From Tritrichomonas musculus (Eukaryota > Parabasalia > Tritrichomonadida > Tritrichomonadidae): 64,000 nt of DNA. The notes under the pieces were generated by a model. The model had not been told where the DNA came from, did no database searches, and worked only from the letters and a program-made list of their open reading frames with translations. The stretch spans positions 3,286,001 to 3,350,000 of the forward strand of contig JAPFFF010000003.1 of NCBI GenBank assembly GCA_039105265.1. The letters run 5' to 3'. The translations under genes were made by a program, and so were the position numbers. Of the stretch, positions 39,788-48,332 are shown one piece after another (position 1 is the stretch's first letter; the number at the start of each line of letters is the position of its first letter).

Positions 39788-40035
39788 GTTTTATATAGCT
39801 TTATTTGAGAATGATCTACAAAAAGTGCGGAGAAATGCATATCAAAACTATTCTTTTCCATAAATCCAATATAAAATGATATCTATACTCAATGAATTAT
39901 ACAAAATTAATATGAAATTGCATGCAATTCTCGATTGATTGTATTTTGAAATATTAAATTTTAAAATGGTCATATCATTGATATTTGTTAAGTGACTTTT
40001 TAAATTTTTTACAACTTTTGTGTTAATAACAGTTC

Positions 40036-40040
40036 TCATT
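40036..40040 (+). promoter_or_regulatory. Inr of the nitroreductase gene
   Basis: TCATT, +1 A at 40038, 13 nt before the ATG at 40051. Confidence 0.5.
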
Positions 40041-40050
40041 TTTATTATAT

Positions 40051-40611
40051 ATGGATATTCTACTTAATCGCCGAAGCTGCCGAAAATTCATTCGTGGCCA
40101 AAAAATTCCAAAGAACGATCTTGAACATATAATTAAAACAGCTCAAAACTATGCTTGTTCAATGGGCCATCAAGAAGTTGATTTTTATGTTATCACAAAC
40201 CAAGAAAAAATTGATTCATTAAGCTCTGAAATACATAATGCTACACCAGAATTCAAACAATTTTTGGACCAACGCAGAACGAAATATGAACTCGTTGATA
40301 CTGTTTGGTGCGATGCACCCTGCGTTGTTTTTGGTATTTATAATGAAGAATCAAAAAATTCCTCGTCAAAATCTCGTTCAGAAACAAATTGTGGTATTGC
40401 AATGATGAATATTATTGCAGAAGCCGAATCTCTCGGTTATGCAACTCTTCCTGTTCTCATGGCATCGAATCCACCACAAGGAGAAAAAACAGCAAAGGCT
40501 CTTGGACTTCCAATTGAGAAACTTGGATTATCAGTTGCTATTGGAAAAGCTGCTCCAAGCTGGAAACCAGAAAAGAAAGCGGATATCCAACGAGTACACT
40601 ACATTCAGTAA
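40051..40611 (+). CDS. Nitroreductase-family FMN oxidoreductase
   Basis: A 186-residue protein of the nitroreductase fold, expected to bind FMN and reduce nitro-, quinone- or similar compounds with NAD(P)H. The N-terminal MDILLNRRSCRKFIRGQKIP is the classic family start, with Arg residues that contact FMN. SRSETNCGIAMMNIIAEAESLGYATLP is the central dimer/FMN helix, and LGLSVAIGKAAPSWKPEKK the C-terminal FMN-phosphate region. Length and motifs match bacterial proteins, so an old bacterial acquisition is likely. Members of this family can activate or detoxify nitroimidazole drugs in anaerobic protists, but the activity of this copy is not known. There is no organelle-targeting sequence apparent. 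Confidence 0.88.
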   Translation: MDILLNRRSCRKFIRGQKIPKNDLEHIIKTAQNYACSMGHQEVDFYVITNQEKIDSLSSEIHNATPEFKQFLDQRRTKYELVDTVWCDAPCVVFGIYNEESKNSSSKSRSETNCGIAMMNIIAEAESLGYATLPVLMASNPPQGEKTAKALGLPIEKLGLSVAIGKAAPSWKPEKKADIQRVHYIQ

Positions 40612-40833
40612 TTCAATAAAGATAAAAAACGAGAAATCTTTTTTTTATTTACCAGTAAGTATTTTTTAATTTTGATTAAAGAATGCTAATTCTTTATCAT
40701 TTACAATGATCTATCTATTTCTTTGACCAGAAATGAATTAAGGAAAAATGAACAAAATCTGTCAGGTCTTCTCAAACAACGTCTTTTTAAAATGGTTAAA
40801 AAATTAACCTAACTAATCATAATTATTTTTTCA

Positions 40834-40838
40834 TCACT
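40834..40838 (+). promoter_or_regulatory. Inr of the Rab gene
   Basis: TCACT, +1 A at 40836, 11 nt before the ATG at 40847. Confidence 0.5.
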
Positions 40839-40846
40839 TTTTAATA

Positions 40847-41530
40847 ATGTCTGAAGAGGAAAATCAAATCAGCTTCAAATTTGTCCTCATTGGAGATTCT
40901 GCAGTTGGAAAAACTGCTATGTGCAAAAAATTTTGTGAAAACACATTTGACGATCATCAACCTCAGACAGTTGCTCTTGAATTTGGAACTCGCTCAATCG
41001 AAATTGAAGGACAGCGTATTAAATTACAGATTTGGGATACTGCAGGACAAGAACGTTTCCACTCAATTACTCGTGCTTATTTTCGTTCATCAACAGCTAT
41101 ATTTCTCATTTATGACGTTACAAATCGCGACTCTTTTGCACATCTCTCTGGATGGATCGAAGATGCGCAGCGTTTATCACCAGCGAATTCAATAAAAGTT
41201 CTCGTTGGAAACAAGACAGACCTCGTTAATGGATCATCAGAAAATAACAATGAAACACAAAAAAGTAAAAGAGCTGTGTTAACTGAAGAAGCAAATGATT
41301 TTGCCCAACAAAATGGACTTAAGTTCTTCGAAACATCAGCATTATCAGGTGACCGAATAAATGATACATTCATTGAAACTGCACATGATGTATACAGAAA
41401 AATGGTTGAAGGAAAAATAGATTTAAGACAACCACCAACAATATTAATAAAAGATTCTAATAATATTAATAATGATGGTGAATCAGAGAACCCACAAGGA
41501 GATGGACAAAAAGGAAAAGGATGCTGTTAA
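40847..41530 (+). CDS. Rab-family small GTPase, Rab4/Rab14-like
   Basis: A 227-residue Rab GTPase controlling vesicle targeting. All nucleotide-binding motifs are present: GDSAVGKT (16-23), effector-region Thr41 in TVALEFG, WDTAGQE with Q68, NKTD (122-125) and ETSALSG. The C-terminus KGKGCC carries two cysteines for geranylgeranylation. RabF-type sequences IEGQRIKLQIWDTAGQERF and the SGWIEDAQRL segment resemble the Rab4/Rab14/Rab2 group (endosomal recycling), but trichomonad Rabs are strongly expanded and subfamily assignment is tentative. A 13-residue Asn/Lys/Ser insertion follows NKTDLV. No residue loss is apparent, so it should be an active GTPase. Confidence 0.93.
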   Translation: MSEEENQISFKFVLIGDSAVGKTAMCKKFCENTFDDHQPQTVALEFGTRSIEIEGQRIKLQIWDTAGQERFHSITRAYFRSSTAIFLIYDVTNRDSFAHLSGWIEDAQRLSPANSIKVLVGNKTDLVNGSSENNNETQKSKRAVLTEEANDFAQQNGLKFFETSALSGDRINDTFIETAHDVYRKMVEGKIDLRQPPTILIKDSNNINNDGESENPQGDGQKGKGCC

Positions 41531-41916
41531 ATTATAAGAATTGTTTAGATTTAGATTTCTATATTCTTATTTAGTTATTTTAGATAAAACATAATATTTG
41601 ATCAATTTTTTATTAAATATTATTCGCCTTTTCAAATTCATTAATAATAAAATGTATTTGTAGATTAAAACAAATCAAATTAAGTATTGACAAGTAAATT
41701 CGAAGGGGAAAAAAATCTAATATTTTTAAATTCATGTTTTGTTTAAAATCAATGATCCTGCTGAAATTTCATTTAGATCATGAACGATTTTTAAAGAAGA
41801 TATTTTCTAAATCAATTTTCTCAAATTAATATTTTGAAATAATTAAAGGTCCAACATTTAATAACTCATAATTAACAATACAAAAATATCATATAATATC
41901 GTGCAAACAAAAATAA
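41531..41916. other. Convergent intergenic spacer
   Basis: 386 bp of AT-rich DNA between convergent genes; holds the 3' ends of both. Nothing else recognised. Confidence 0.4.
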
Positions 41917-43098
41917 TCATTTCTTCTCTGTTGTGATTACCTTTCCACCAGTTCGTTTTATTGCACTTTCGAGTAGAGGGTAATTCGCAAAAAAGCTCTC
42001 ACTATTAAAACAAACAACATTTACATCAATTCCAGATTCAGCTATCAATTCAACATTTTCAGCAATTGCAGGGGCAATTATTTGTGGTGGATTTGAGAAA
42101 ACACCTCCTCCAATTTGTGTCAAGAAACATTGTGAAGAGCCATATTCATTTGGATATAAGAGTGAATTTTGAATTGCTGCCAAAATTGTGGCTTTGTATT
42201 CTGCACGTAATATAATTTTTGCAATTTCAAAGGTAAAAGAGCAGGGCCAAACACATGAAGAAAAATTTAATGCAGATGCAAAAACTTGGTTTACCAAATG
42301 CTTTTTATTTTGATTGATTTGGAAACAGTCATCTTTTAAATAATTATCACTCCGCTTGAGACAAACTTCGCAATTTGTATGATTTGCTATAAAGTAGTTT
42401 TGCAAGTTTTTCCAATCAAAATTCAGCGATTTTAAACGTTTAACTTCGTCTATATTTTTTATCATAACTTTCCCATGATTAACAATTAAAGGTGTTTTTG
42501 ATAATAAATTGATTTCATCATTCAGAAAAATGCTGTTCTCAGAATTATTAATGCAGTTATCATTAGAATTATAATGCATATTGAATTCGTCATTTTTGTA
42601 GAAATAATTTCTATAAACAGCGGCAGCAGCACATGAAAGCGCTGCTGTTGGGCCTTGTGTATAATCTAATGCATATATTGTCACACCATCTTTTTTTCTT
42701 TGATTTTCTGATTCAAACTCAAGGCAATTAAAATTTGATGCAACTTGAATTGTCGCACCAGTAAAACTGGAATAAGAACAACAGTTCATTACATCAACAT
42801 AATGCATAGATTGTGGTGAAGATTTAAAACCTAGACCGTGAATGATATTTAATTTTCCGTAACGATTTGTTTTAGATTTTGACTTTGAAATTATATGTGA
42901 TGTCGATTTTTCTAAAGAAGAAATATTATTGATTTCTAAGTTACCTGAAAGATAGCTTTTCTGATTTTTTGAAGATAATAATTCGGTTGAATTTCTCGAG
43001 TTTTTATTGATAGAAAGATATTTACATACATTAGAAACAGATTCTTCAAATCCAAAAAGCTGTTTAAACCACTCTCCTGACTTAAAAGGCTTGATCAT
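41917..43098 (-). CDS. Uncharacterised macrodomain-like protein (TQGP...YRNYF family)
   Basis: A 393-residue protein. The core motifs are IQVASNFNCLEFES (117-130), TIYALDYTQGPTAALSCAAA (140-159), VYRNYF (161-166) and, near residue 330, LTQIGGGVFSNPPQIIAPAI followed by GIDVNVVCFNSE. I recall this motif set from a widespread, poorly characterised family in bacteria and protists; the Gly-rich GGGVF loop and alternating strands suggest a macrodomain-like, ADP-ribose-binding fold. That link is inference. Asn/Lys-rich insertions (35-75, 168-205) are low-complexity additions. An Inr-like TCACA lies 5 nt from the ATG on the minus strand, supporting this start. It is divergent from the next gene with a 70-bp spacer. 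Confidence 0.5.
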   Translation of the reverse strand: MIKPFKSGEWFKQLFGFEESVSNVCKYLSINKNSRNSTELLSSKNQKSYLSGNLEINNISSLEKSTSHIISKSKSKTNRYGKLNIIHGLGFKSSPQSMHYVDVMNCCSYSSFTGATIQVASNFNCLEFESENQRKKDGVTIYALDYTQGPTAALSCAAAAVYRNYFYKNDEFNMHYNSNDNCINNSENSIFLNDEINLLSKTPLIVNHGKVMIKNIDEVKRLKSLNFDWKNLQNYFIANHTNCEVCLKRSDNYLKDDCFQINQNKKHLVNQVFASALNFSSCVWPCSFTFEIAKIILRAEYKATILAAIQNSLLYPNEYGSSQCFLTQIGGGVFSNPPQIIAPAIAENVELIAESGIDVNVVCFNSESFFANYPLLESAIKRTGGKVITTEKK

Positions 43099-43168
43099 TT
43101 TGTGAAAAAAAGCTCTTAAAAAGTTTGAAATTTTAAAAATTTAATAATTTCACTCTTTACATTCCCAA
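43099..43168. promoter_or_regulatory. 70-bp bidirectional promoter with two Inr elements
   Basis: On the minus strand TCACA (43105-43101) gives a 5-nt leader. On the plus strand TCACT (43150-43154, +1 at 43152) gives a 17-nt leader. Two initiators within 50 bp make this one of the most compact promoters of the window. Confidence 0.55.
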
Positions 43169-44074
43169 ATGAGTTGGGGAAATAGTTCAAGAAATAGAAC
43201 TAAAAACAAATCAAATTGGAGCAATAATTGGGATAATAGCAATAATAATGGTAACAACAATAATGGTAACAACGATAATTGGGGAAACAACAATAATTGG
43301 GGTAACAAAAATGGAAAAAATAATAAGAATAATCAATTTTGTTTACTTGTTGGAAATTATCCTCCCTTAATATCAGCTGATGCTATTGTTAATGAAATCA
43401 AAGATCAAATTAAACGCTTCACTGGAAATGACACAATTATTCAAAATTGCGAAGTTTTAAAATCAATTGAATTTTTACTTTACTTATCCAATCGTAATCA
43501 AGCGGAAGCAATTTTAAAATTAAATGGATCATATATTTATAATAATCCAATTTGGATCGTCAAATTCCCCACTAACCATCAAAAATATATATTTGACCTT
43601 TCAGAAATCTTTTCGATGACTACTTGCAACGGGCATGTAGAATTGAGTAATTTAAAGCAAAAGTTTGAAAGACTCGGCAAGGATTCATCTGATATTAACT
43701 TCAACAATAGAGATTTTGTAGAATTTTTATTTTATCGACTTGGATCAGAATCAAGAGATAGAAGGTTTTTCATTGATACTCTGAATTTAAGTGATAATTT
43801 GATTGAAGATGTAAATAGCTGGTCTCCTTTTTTAGTATTTTTACCAACAGTTCGTACTATCATTCTCAATAACAATCATCTCAAGGAAAGGCCAAATTTT
43901 CCAGCTTTTCCATTTATTAGTTTTAAATTCGATAGCACCGTTCCAATAGGTAAAAATAAAAAGAAAGGTAATCAAAACGATGGGAACTCAAATCAAAGCA
44001 ATTGGGGTTCAAGTCAGGACAATTGGAATTCATATCAGAACGATTGGGAAAATGGCCAAAATGATTGGAATTAA
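43169..44074 (+). CDS. NXF1/Mex67-like protein (RRM plus LRR), short form
   Basis: A 301-residue protein. Residues 1-50 are an Asn/Gly/Trp-rich tract (NNWDNSNNNGNNNNGNN). Residues about 55-140 have an RRM-like alternation (FCLLVGNYPP, AILKLNGSYIYNNPIWIVKF). Residues about 205-250 carry leucine-rich repeats, FIDTLNLSDNLIEDVNSWSP and VRTIILNNNHLKERP, very like the LRR of the mRNA export factor NXF1/TAP/Mex67. The C-terminus returns to Asn/Trp/Ser repeats. The NTF2-like and UBA domains of full-length NXF1 are absent. It is inferred to be a reduced RNA-export or RNA-binding factor. An Inr sits 17 nt upstream. The RRM reading is weaker than the LRR. Confidence 0.5.
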   Translation: MSWGNSSRNRTKNKSNWSNNWDNSNNNGNNNNGNNDNWGNNNNWGNKNGKNNKNNQFCLLVGNYPPLISADAIVNEIKDQIKRFTGNDTIIQNCEVLKSIEFLLYLSNRNQAEAILKLNGSYIYNNPIWIVKFPTNHQKYIFDLSEIFSMTTCNGHVELSNLKQKFERLGKDSSDINFNNRDFVEFLFYRLGSESRDRRFFIDTLNLSDNLIEDVNSWSPFLVFLPTVRTIILNNNHLKERPNFPAFPFISFKFDSTVPIGKNKKKGNQNDGNSNQSNWGSSQDNWNSYQNDWENGQNDWN

Positions 44075-44327
44075 GTTTAATATTAAACATGGAAAATAAG
44101 GTGAATAATTGCAACCTTTTAGCTTTGTTCAGCATATATAGATTTCTTTTATAAACTTTTGAATATTACCATGATATTTATATACTCCATCATTTTATAT
44201 TTTTTGGCCAGTCTTTACTAAAGAATATTGCTATACTTATCAAAACATCCAAAAAAATATTCATTAGTAATCATCAATGATTGCATTTTAAGTATGATGA
44301 TCCTGAAATGTTAAGTGAAAAAAGAAA

Positions 44328-45713
44328 ATGAATGAAAAGAAAGTAGCTTTTGTTAATATTGAAGGGATTCACGGGCTTCCTTTCCCTGCAGCTAATTTTT
44401 CGGTTTTGGTTAGGCTACATCCTAAAGGCGAAAACAGTCCTGGAAAAATTATTGTTTTAGATCAAAATGAACCAAAATGTCAAACTACATGGCCCTTGAT
44501 TTATCATTCTGAAAATGATGAATTTGTTGCAATAACGCTAAATTATACAAATAATGAATATGCAAAGCTTTTGTTACCTCTTAAATGGTTTGAAGTTAAT
44601 AAAATCGTCAAAGAAACATTTCCAATGCGTGTTACTGACCATAAAGCTGTTGAAAATCAAATAAAGATTATGATGACTGTTTTAATTCATCGATCAGAAA
44701 ATGGTGAGTGTGCATTTAATGCTCCACAAGGGCAACTTCTTGTTAAACTTCAATGCAACACAAATCAAACAGGAGATTCTTATAATAATACTTCCTTCTC
44801 TACACCTAATAATTTGCAACAATTTCCACAGCAACAGCAGGTAGTTTACTTAAATCCTGGCCAACCTTATATGATTCCTATACCTAACACAGGACAAAAT
44901 CAATTACTAATGCCAATGCAAATACCAGGACAATTATTAGGTCAAGCTCCTTTTGCAGCAAACCCTTATCCATATACAATTCAGCCTTTGATTTATCCTT
45001 CAAATGACCAGCGCCAAGAACAAGACAATAAACAACAACAAGTACAAAACCAGATAGAACAAACTAATTCAATTACTCAAAAAAAGCAAGAATCAAAAAC
45101 AACTGAATTAAACGTAAAAGAGTCAAAAAATTCTGATGGGCCCATAAAATCTGTGCAACAAAATCTTCAAATTGACAATGAAATCAATCATAATTCACCA
45201 GAGATTAATCAAAATATAGAGAATGTTATTCAAAAATCAATCAATGATGATAAAAATCTTCAAGCTGCTGACCAAAATCCAAATAAATCAGATAAAAATG
45301 CTCAAGATATTGAAAAAAATATTGATAGATCTGATAAAAATACCAAAAAACTTCGCTCAACCCAAAATACTAAAAAAGAAGATCAAAACACACAGATAAT
45401 TGATTATTTTGATCGACCTTTTGATCAATCTACCGATCAAAAAGACAAAATTTCACAACCAGATTATGAAAAAGTTGAACAAATTCTTCAAGATTCCAGC
45501 CATCAGAAAACTCGATCGACAAAAAATACTAAGAAAACTGATCAAACTCAACAGGAACAACCTGTATCAGATGCTATTCCTGTTCTCCAACCTCTAACTG
45601 TATATATAAAGACGCCTGAAGGTAAACTTAAACAGATGTTACTTATTCCATCAACAAAAGAAGAGCCTGCAAAATTGATACCTGCTTCCAAAAAAAAAGA
45701 TATAAAATATTAG
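44328..45713 (+). CDS. Protein with C2-like N-terminus and Gln/Asn-rich tail
   Basis: A 461-residue protein of unknown function. Residues 5-145 are beta-rich (KVAFVNIEGIHGLPFPAANF, SVLVRLHPKG, QGQLLVKLQC) and look like a C2-type sandwich, but no Ca2+-binding Asp cluster is obvious. Residues 150-240 are Gln/Pro-rich (QQFPQQQQVVYLNPGQPYM). Residues 240-430 are a Gln/Asn/Lys/Asp-rich disordered stretch with recurring DQN and SDKN words and two copies of a TRSTKNTKK-like phrase. It ends in a short hydrophobic/basic segment. An adaptor or condensate-forming protein is imaginable; nothing more can be supported. Confidence 0.6.
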   Translation: MNEKKVAFVNIEGIHGLPFPAANFSVLVRLHPKGENSPGKIIVLDQNEPKCQTTWPLIYHSENDEFVAITLNYTNNEYAKLLLPLKWFEVNKIVKETFPMRVTDHKAVENQIKIMMTVLIHRSENGECAFNAPQGQLLVKLQCNTNQTGDSYNNTSFSTPNNLQQFPQQQQVVYLNPGQPYMIPIPNTGQNQLLMPMQIPGQLLGQAPFAANPYPYTIQPLIYPSNDQRQEQDNKQQQVQNQIEQTNSITQKKQESKTTELNVKESKNSDGPIKSVQQNLQIDNEINHNSPEINQNIENVIQKSINDDKNLQAADQNPNKSDKNAQDIEKNIDRSDKNTKKLRSTQNTKKEDQNTQIIDYFDRPFDQSTDQKDKISQPDYEKVEQILQDSSHQKTRSTKNTKKTDQTQQEQPVSDAIPVLQPLTVYIKTPEGKLKQMLLIPSTKEEPAKLIPASKKKDIKY

Positions 45714-45923
45714 AAAAAATAGAGTAATTTTTTGATTGTAAATAATTAATTTTAATTTAGATCGACGTTCTATTTTTTTTCTTATTATTTATTTCTTGAT
45801 TAGCATAAATATTTATAGTTCAGAATAATACTTTATAATTTGGAACGACTGATGAGGAATGATGATATTCTTATTTTCAATTCACTTGAAATTAGAACTT
45901 TTTAATAGCATATAATATCTCAA

Positions 45924-46547
45924 ATGGAGAGTATAATTGTAACAATTTTTACTTATTTACTTCTTTTATCGACAATTCTTTTCACAGTGATGTCAGGTGT
46001 TGGGTATAAATATTTTTCTAATCAACTTATTTTTACAAAGTTTAAGATCAATTTAGAATATTTATTTGGTTTTGGAATAGGAGTTGGCATTTTTTTATTT
46101 TTTATGTTTTGGGTTTTCCTTTTTTTCCCGAATTTTATTTGTAATTGGTATTTTACTTTCCCTCTAACATTTTTAATGTTATCTCTCTACCTTTTTTTCT
46201 CATTACCAATATCACAAAAAGCACTTACTGATATTACAGGTGAAGTATGGCGAGATTCTTTCAATGAGAAAATAGTTAAACTTATTCAATATAAATATAG
46301 ATGTTGTGGCTGGTCCAACATAACTGATAATGGAATTTACCCATGCCCAATTAGTTTTGATTCTTGCTGTTTGAATGTTTTTGAAAATTATATCGAACCA
46401 CGTTTTAAAGAAATCTGCATATCAACGATATTTATTTTAATAACGCTTTTTGCATCAATCGTAGTATTATCAATTTATGCACGATTTACAAACACTGAAT
46501 TTTTAATAGAAGCTGTATTTTTATTAAACCTGCTTGTAGAAGATTAA
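45924..46547 (+). CDS. Tetraspanin
   Basis: A 207-residue four-helix membrane protein. Membrane segments lie at about 5-27, 47-69, 75-93 and 163-187. The large extracellular loop between helices 3 and 4 has the tetraspanin signature RCCGW plus further Cys pairs (PCPISFDSCCLN), which would form the conserved disulfides. Trichomonad tetraspanins are found at the plasma membrane, flagella and vesicles and have been linked to aggregation and adherence in T. vaginalis. The start is the ATG preceding the first helix. A partial duplicate lies about 700 bp downstream. Confidence 0.85.
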   Translation: MESIIVTIFTYLLLLSTILFTVMSGVGYKYFSNQLIFTKFKINLEYLFGFGIGVGIFLFFMFWVFLFFPNFICNWYFTFPLTFLMLSLYLFFSLPISQKALTDITGEVWRDSFNEKIVKLIQYKYRCCGWSNITDNGIYPCPISFDSCCLNVFENYIEPRFKEICISTIFILITLFASIVVLSIYARFTNTEFLIEAVFLLNLLVED

Positions 46548-47198
46548 TAATACTTTTATGAAAAAACACTCAAAATTCGCAATTTCAAGATATTATTAAC
46601 CAATCCAAAAATAATTAATTTTGATTAATATATGAATTTATTAATGCCATTTGTTGAAAAAAGACTGGATCTTGATTTTTGGGTATATTTACTTTTGAAT
46701 TTTCTTTTTTTTTTCTTTATGATACAAACTATCAATCTTTTATAGCTCTCATATCTGTACAGGTAAATTCTATTGACTTTTATTTTTTCACTTATTTAAT
46801 TTCTCATCATTTTAAACAAACCAAAGACGATCAATATTCAACGGATTTTTTTAAGTTATTTTTTAGAAATGGAGAAAGCTTATTTTACTTTCCCTCTAAC
46901 ATTTTTTTATTAATAATAATTGGATTCCAAATATCCATTTCCACAATTTTCTAAACGTCATTTTTTTTTTGAAAGAATTTTAATACAAAATTTTGGAAAT
47001 ATTTTCGAAGAGTTTATGTTGACTTTTTCTCAATTATATGCTCATTATCATGCATGTAACCAATTTTTTTTATAATCATAACATCAAAGTTTTGTGAGCG
47101 TTACTTTGATATTTCAATATTAAACTTGTTTCATATACGTTAAAAGAAAAATATGATCTCAAAATTCAATAAAATTCAATAATTTTATTTAGTACAAC
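46548..47198. other. Intergenic region with a tetraspanin fragment
   Basis: 651 bp, AT-rich. 46881-46906 is a 26-bp exact copy of tetraspanin coding sequence at 46149-46174. A hydrophobic frame at 46679-46954 overlaps it but is not collinear with the tetraspanin beyond this patch. It could be a decayed partial duplication. Confidence 0.45.
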
Positions 47199-47966
47199 AT
47201 GAATCCTATTCCAGAGAAATCCAATCTACCTCCACTTAAAAGAAGACAAAGGCGCCATGAAATTCCAGTAGAACCTCCAGAGGAGCAGGAAGATGACTCA
47301 CCAAAAAATCGCTCATCTCGAATGAAGAAATTAGTGAGAAACTCAGCTGAAAAGAAATCTCATCATCATCATTATCCAGGGTCAACACCAATTAACGATA
47401 ATTTTGATGCTCAAAGTGAATGCGTTGTTGAATTCACAAATGAAAATGGGAAACACGAAGTTCATGGGCGAATAGTTCCTCCTAAGGTATCGAAAAAATC
47501 GCAAGGTTGGCGTCATCTATTACAAAAAAGACCAAAGCCCAAACCTCAACCTCTTCCATTCATTGATGATAATGTAAACAGTGATGATCTTGATGAAATA
47601 ATCAAAAAAAATGGTAATATGGTATTTTCTAGCGATGGTGAAGATAGGAAAAAGCGAGAAGGAGAAAAAGAAGAAGAAAGACTGAGAGAAGAAGAAAGAT
47701 GGCGAAAAGAAAAAGAAAGAAGACAGATAGAAGAAGAAAAGTCAAAATTACAACTTGCGAAAGAAAATGCAATGAAAGAACTTCAAAATAAGCGTGCCAA
47801 AGAAGCTGAAGAAGCTTCTAAAAGAGAAATGGAAGAAGAAGAAAAGCTACTCGAAAGCCAACTACAAATGCTGAGAGAAAGAGCAATTATAAATGAAGAA
47901 CCAGAAGAAAGAGTAGTTGAAAGTGTACAAACCAAACTTGAAAAATCAAAAAAGAAGAAACAATGA
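47199..47966 (+). CDS. Hypothetical highly charged coiled-coil protein
   Basis: A 255-residue protein. The N-terminal half is basic, Pro-rich and disordered, with KLVRNSAEKKSHHHHYPGS. A short conserved-looking patch SECVVEFTNENGKHEVHGRI follows at about 73-92. Residues about 148-250 are a continuous Glu/Lys/Arg single alpha-helix or coiled coil (EKEEERLREEERWRKEKERR). There is no named domain. Cytoskeletal or scaffold roles are typical for such proteins, without proof here. Confidence 0.6.
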   Translation: MNPIPEKSNLPPLKRRQRRHEIPVEPPEEQEDDSPKNRSSRMKKLVRNSAEKKSHHHHYPGSTPINDNFDAQSECVVEFTNENGKHEVHGRIVPPKVSKKSQGWRHLLQKRPKPKPQPLPFIDDNVNSDDLDEIIKKNGNMVFSSDGEDRKKREGEKEEERLREEERWRKEKERRQIEEEKSKLQLAKENAMKELQNKRAKEAEEASKREMEEEEKLLESQLQMLRERAIINEEPEERVVESVQTKLEKSKKKKQ

Positions 47967-48332
47967 TTAATTCAATATTGATGCTTTAAAAATTATCTCA
48001 TTAATTTGTTGATAGTAGTATCTTGAAAGATGTAAAAGCAAATAATTGCTTTTATAGTTTTTGTTCTTAAACAATCCTTTGTTTGAATCTATTATATTTT
48101 ATAATATATATTTTCTATCACAGGTATTTTTTTTCCATCTATTTTTGCTACTTACAGAGTCAAAAAAAGTAACATTTTCTTATATATACTTTTTAATTTC
48201 TTTTAAAATATTTTTTCAACAAAAAATCTCAAATGAAATTAAATAAAACATTAATTATATGCCATTAAGTAAGATCAAAATCATATTATTAACAGTATTT
48301 TTTGTTTTTAAATTGCAAGATATTCATAAATA
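47967..48332. other. Intergenic spacer
   Basis: 366 bp, AT-rich, with a short hydrophobic frame (48061-48246) that lacks an ATG. The right end holds the next gene's Inr, TCATA at 48324-48328 (7-nt leader). Confidence 0.45.

Noticed and set aside
46679-46954. 91-codon hydrophobic frame after tetraspanin
   Set aside because: Phe/Leu-rich from T-rich DNA, no Cys motif, only a 26-bp patch of tetraspanin identity; treated as degenerate sequence.
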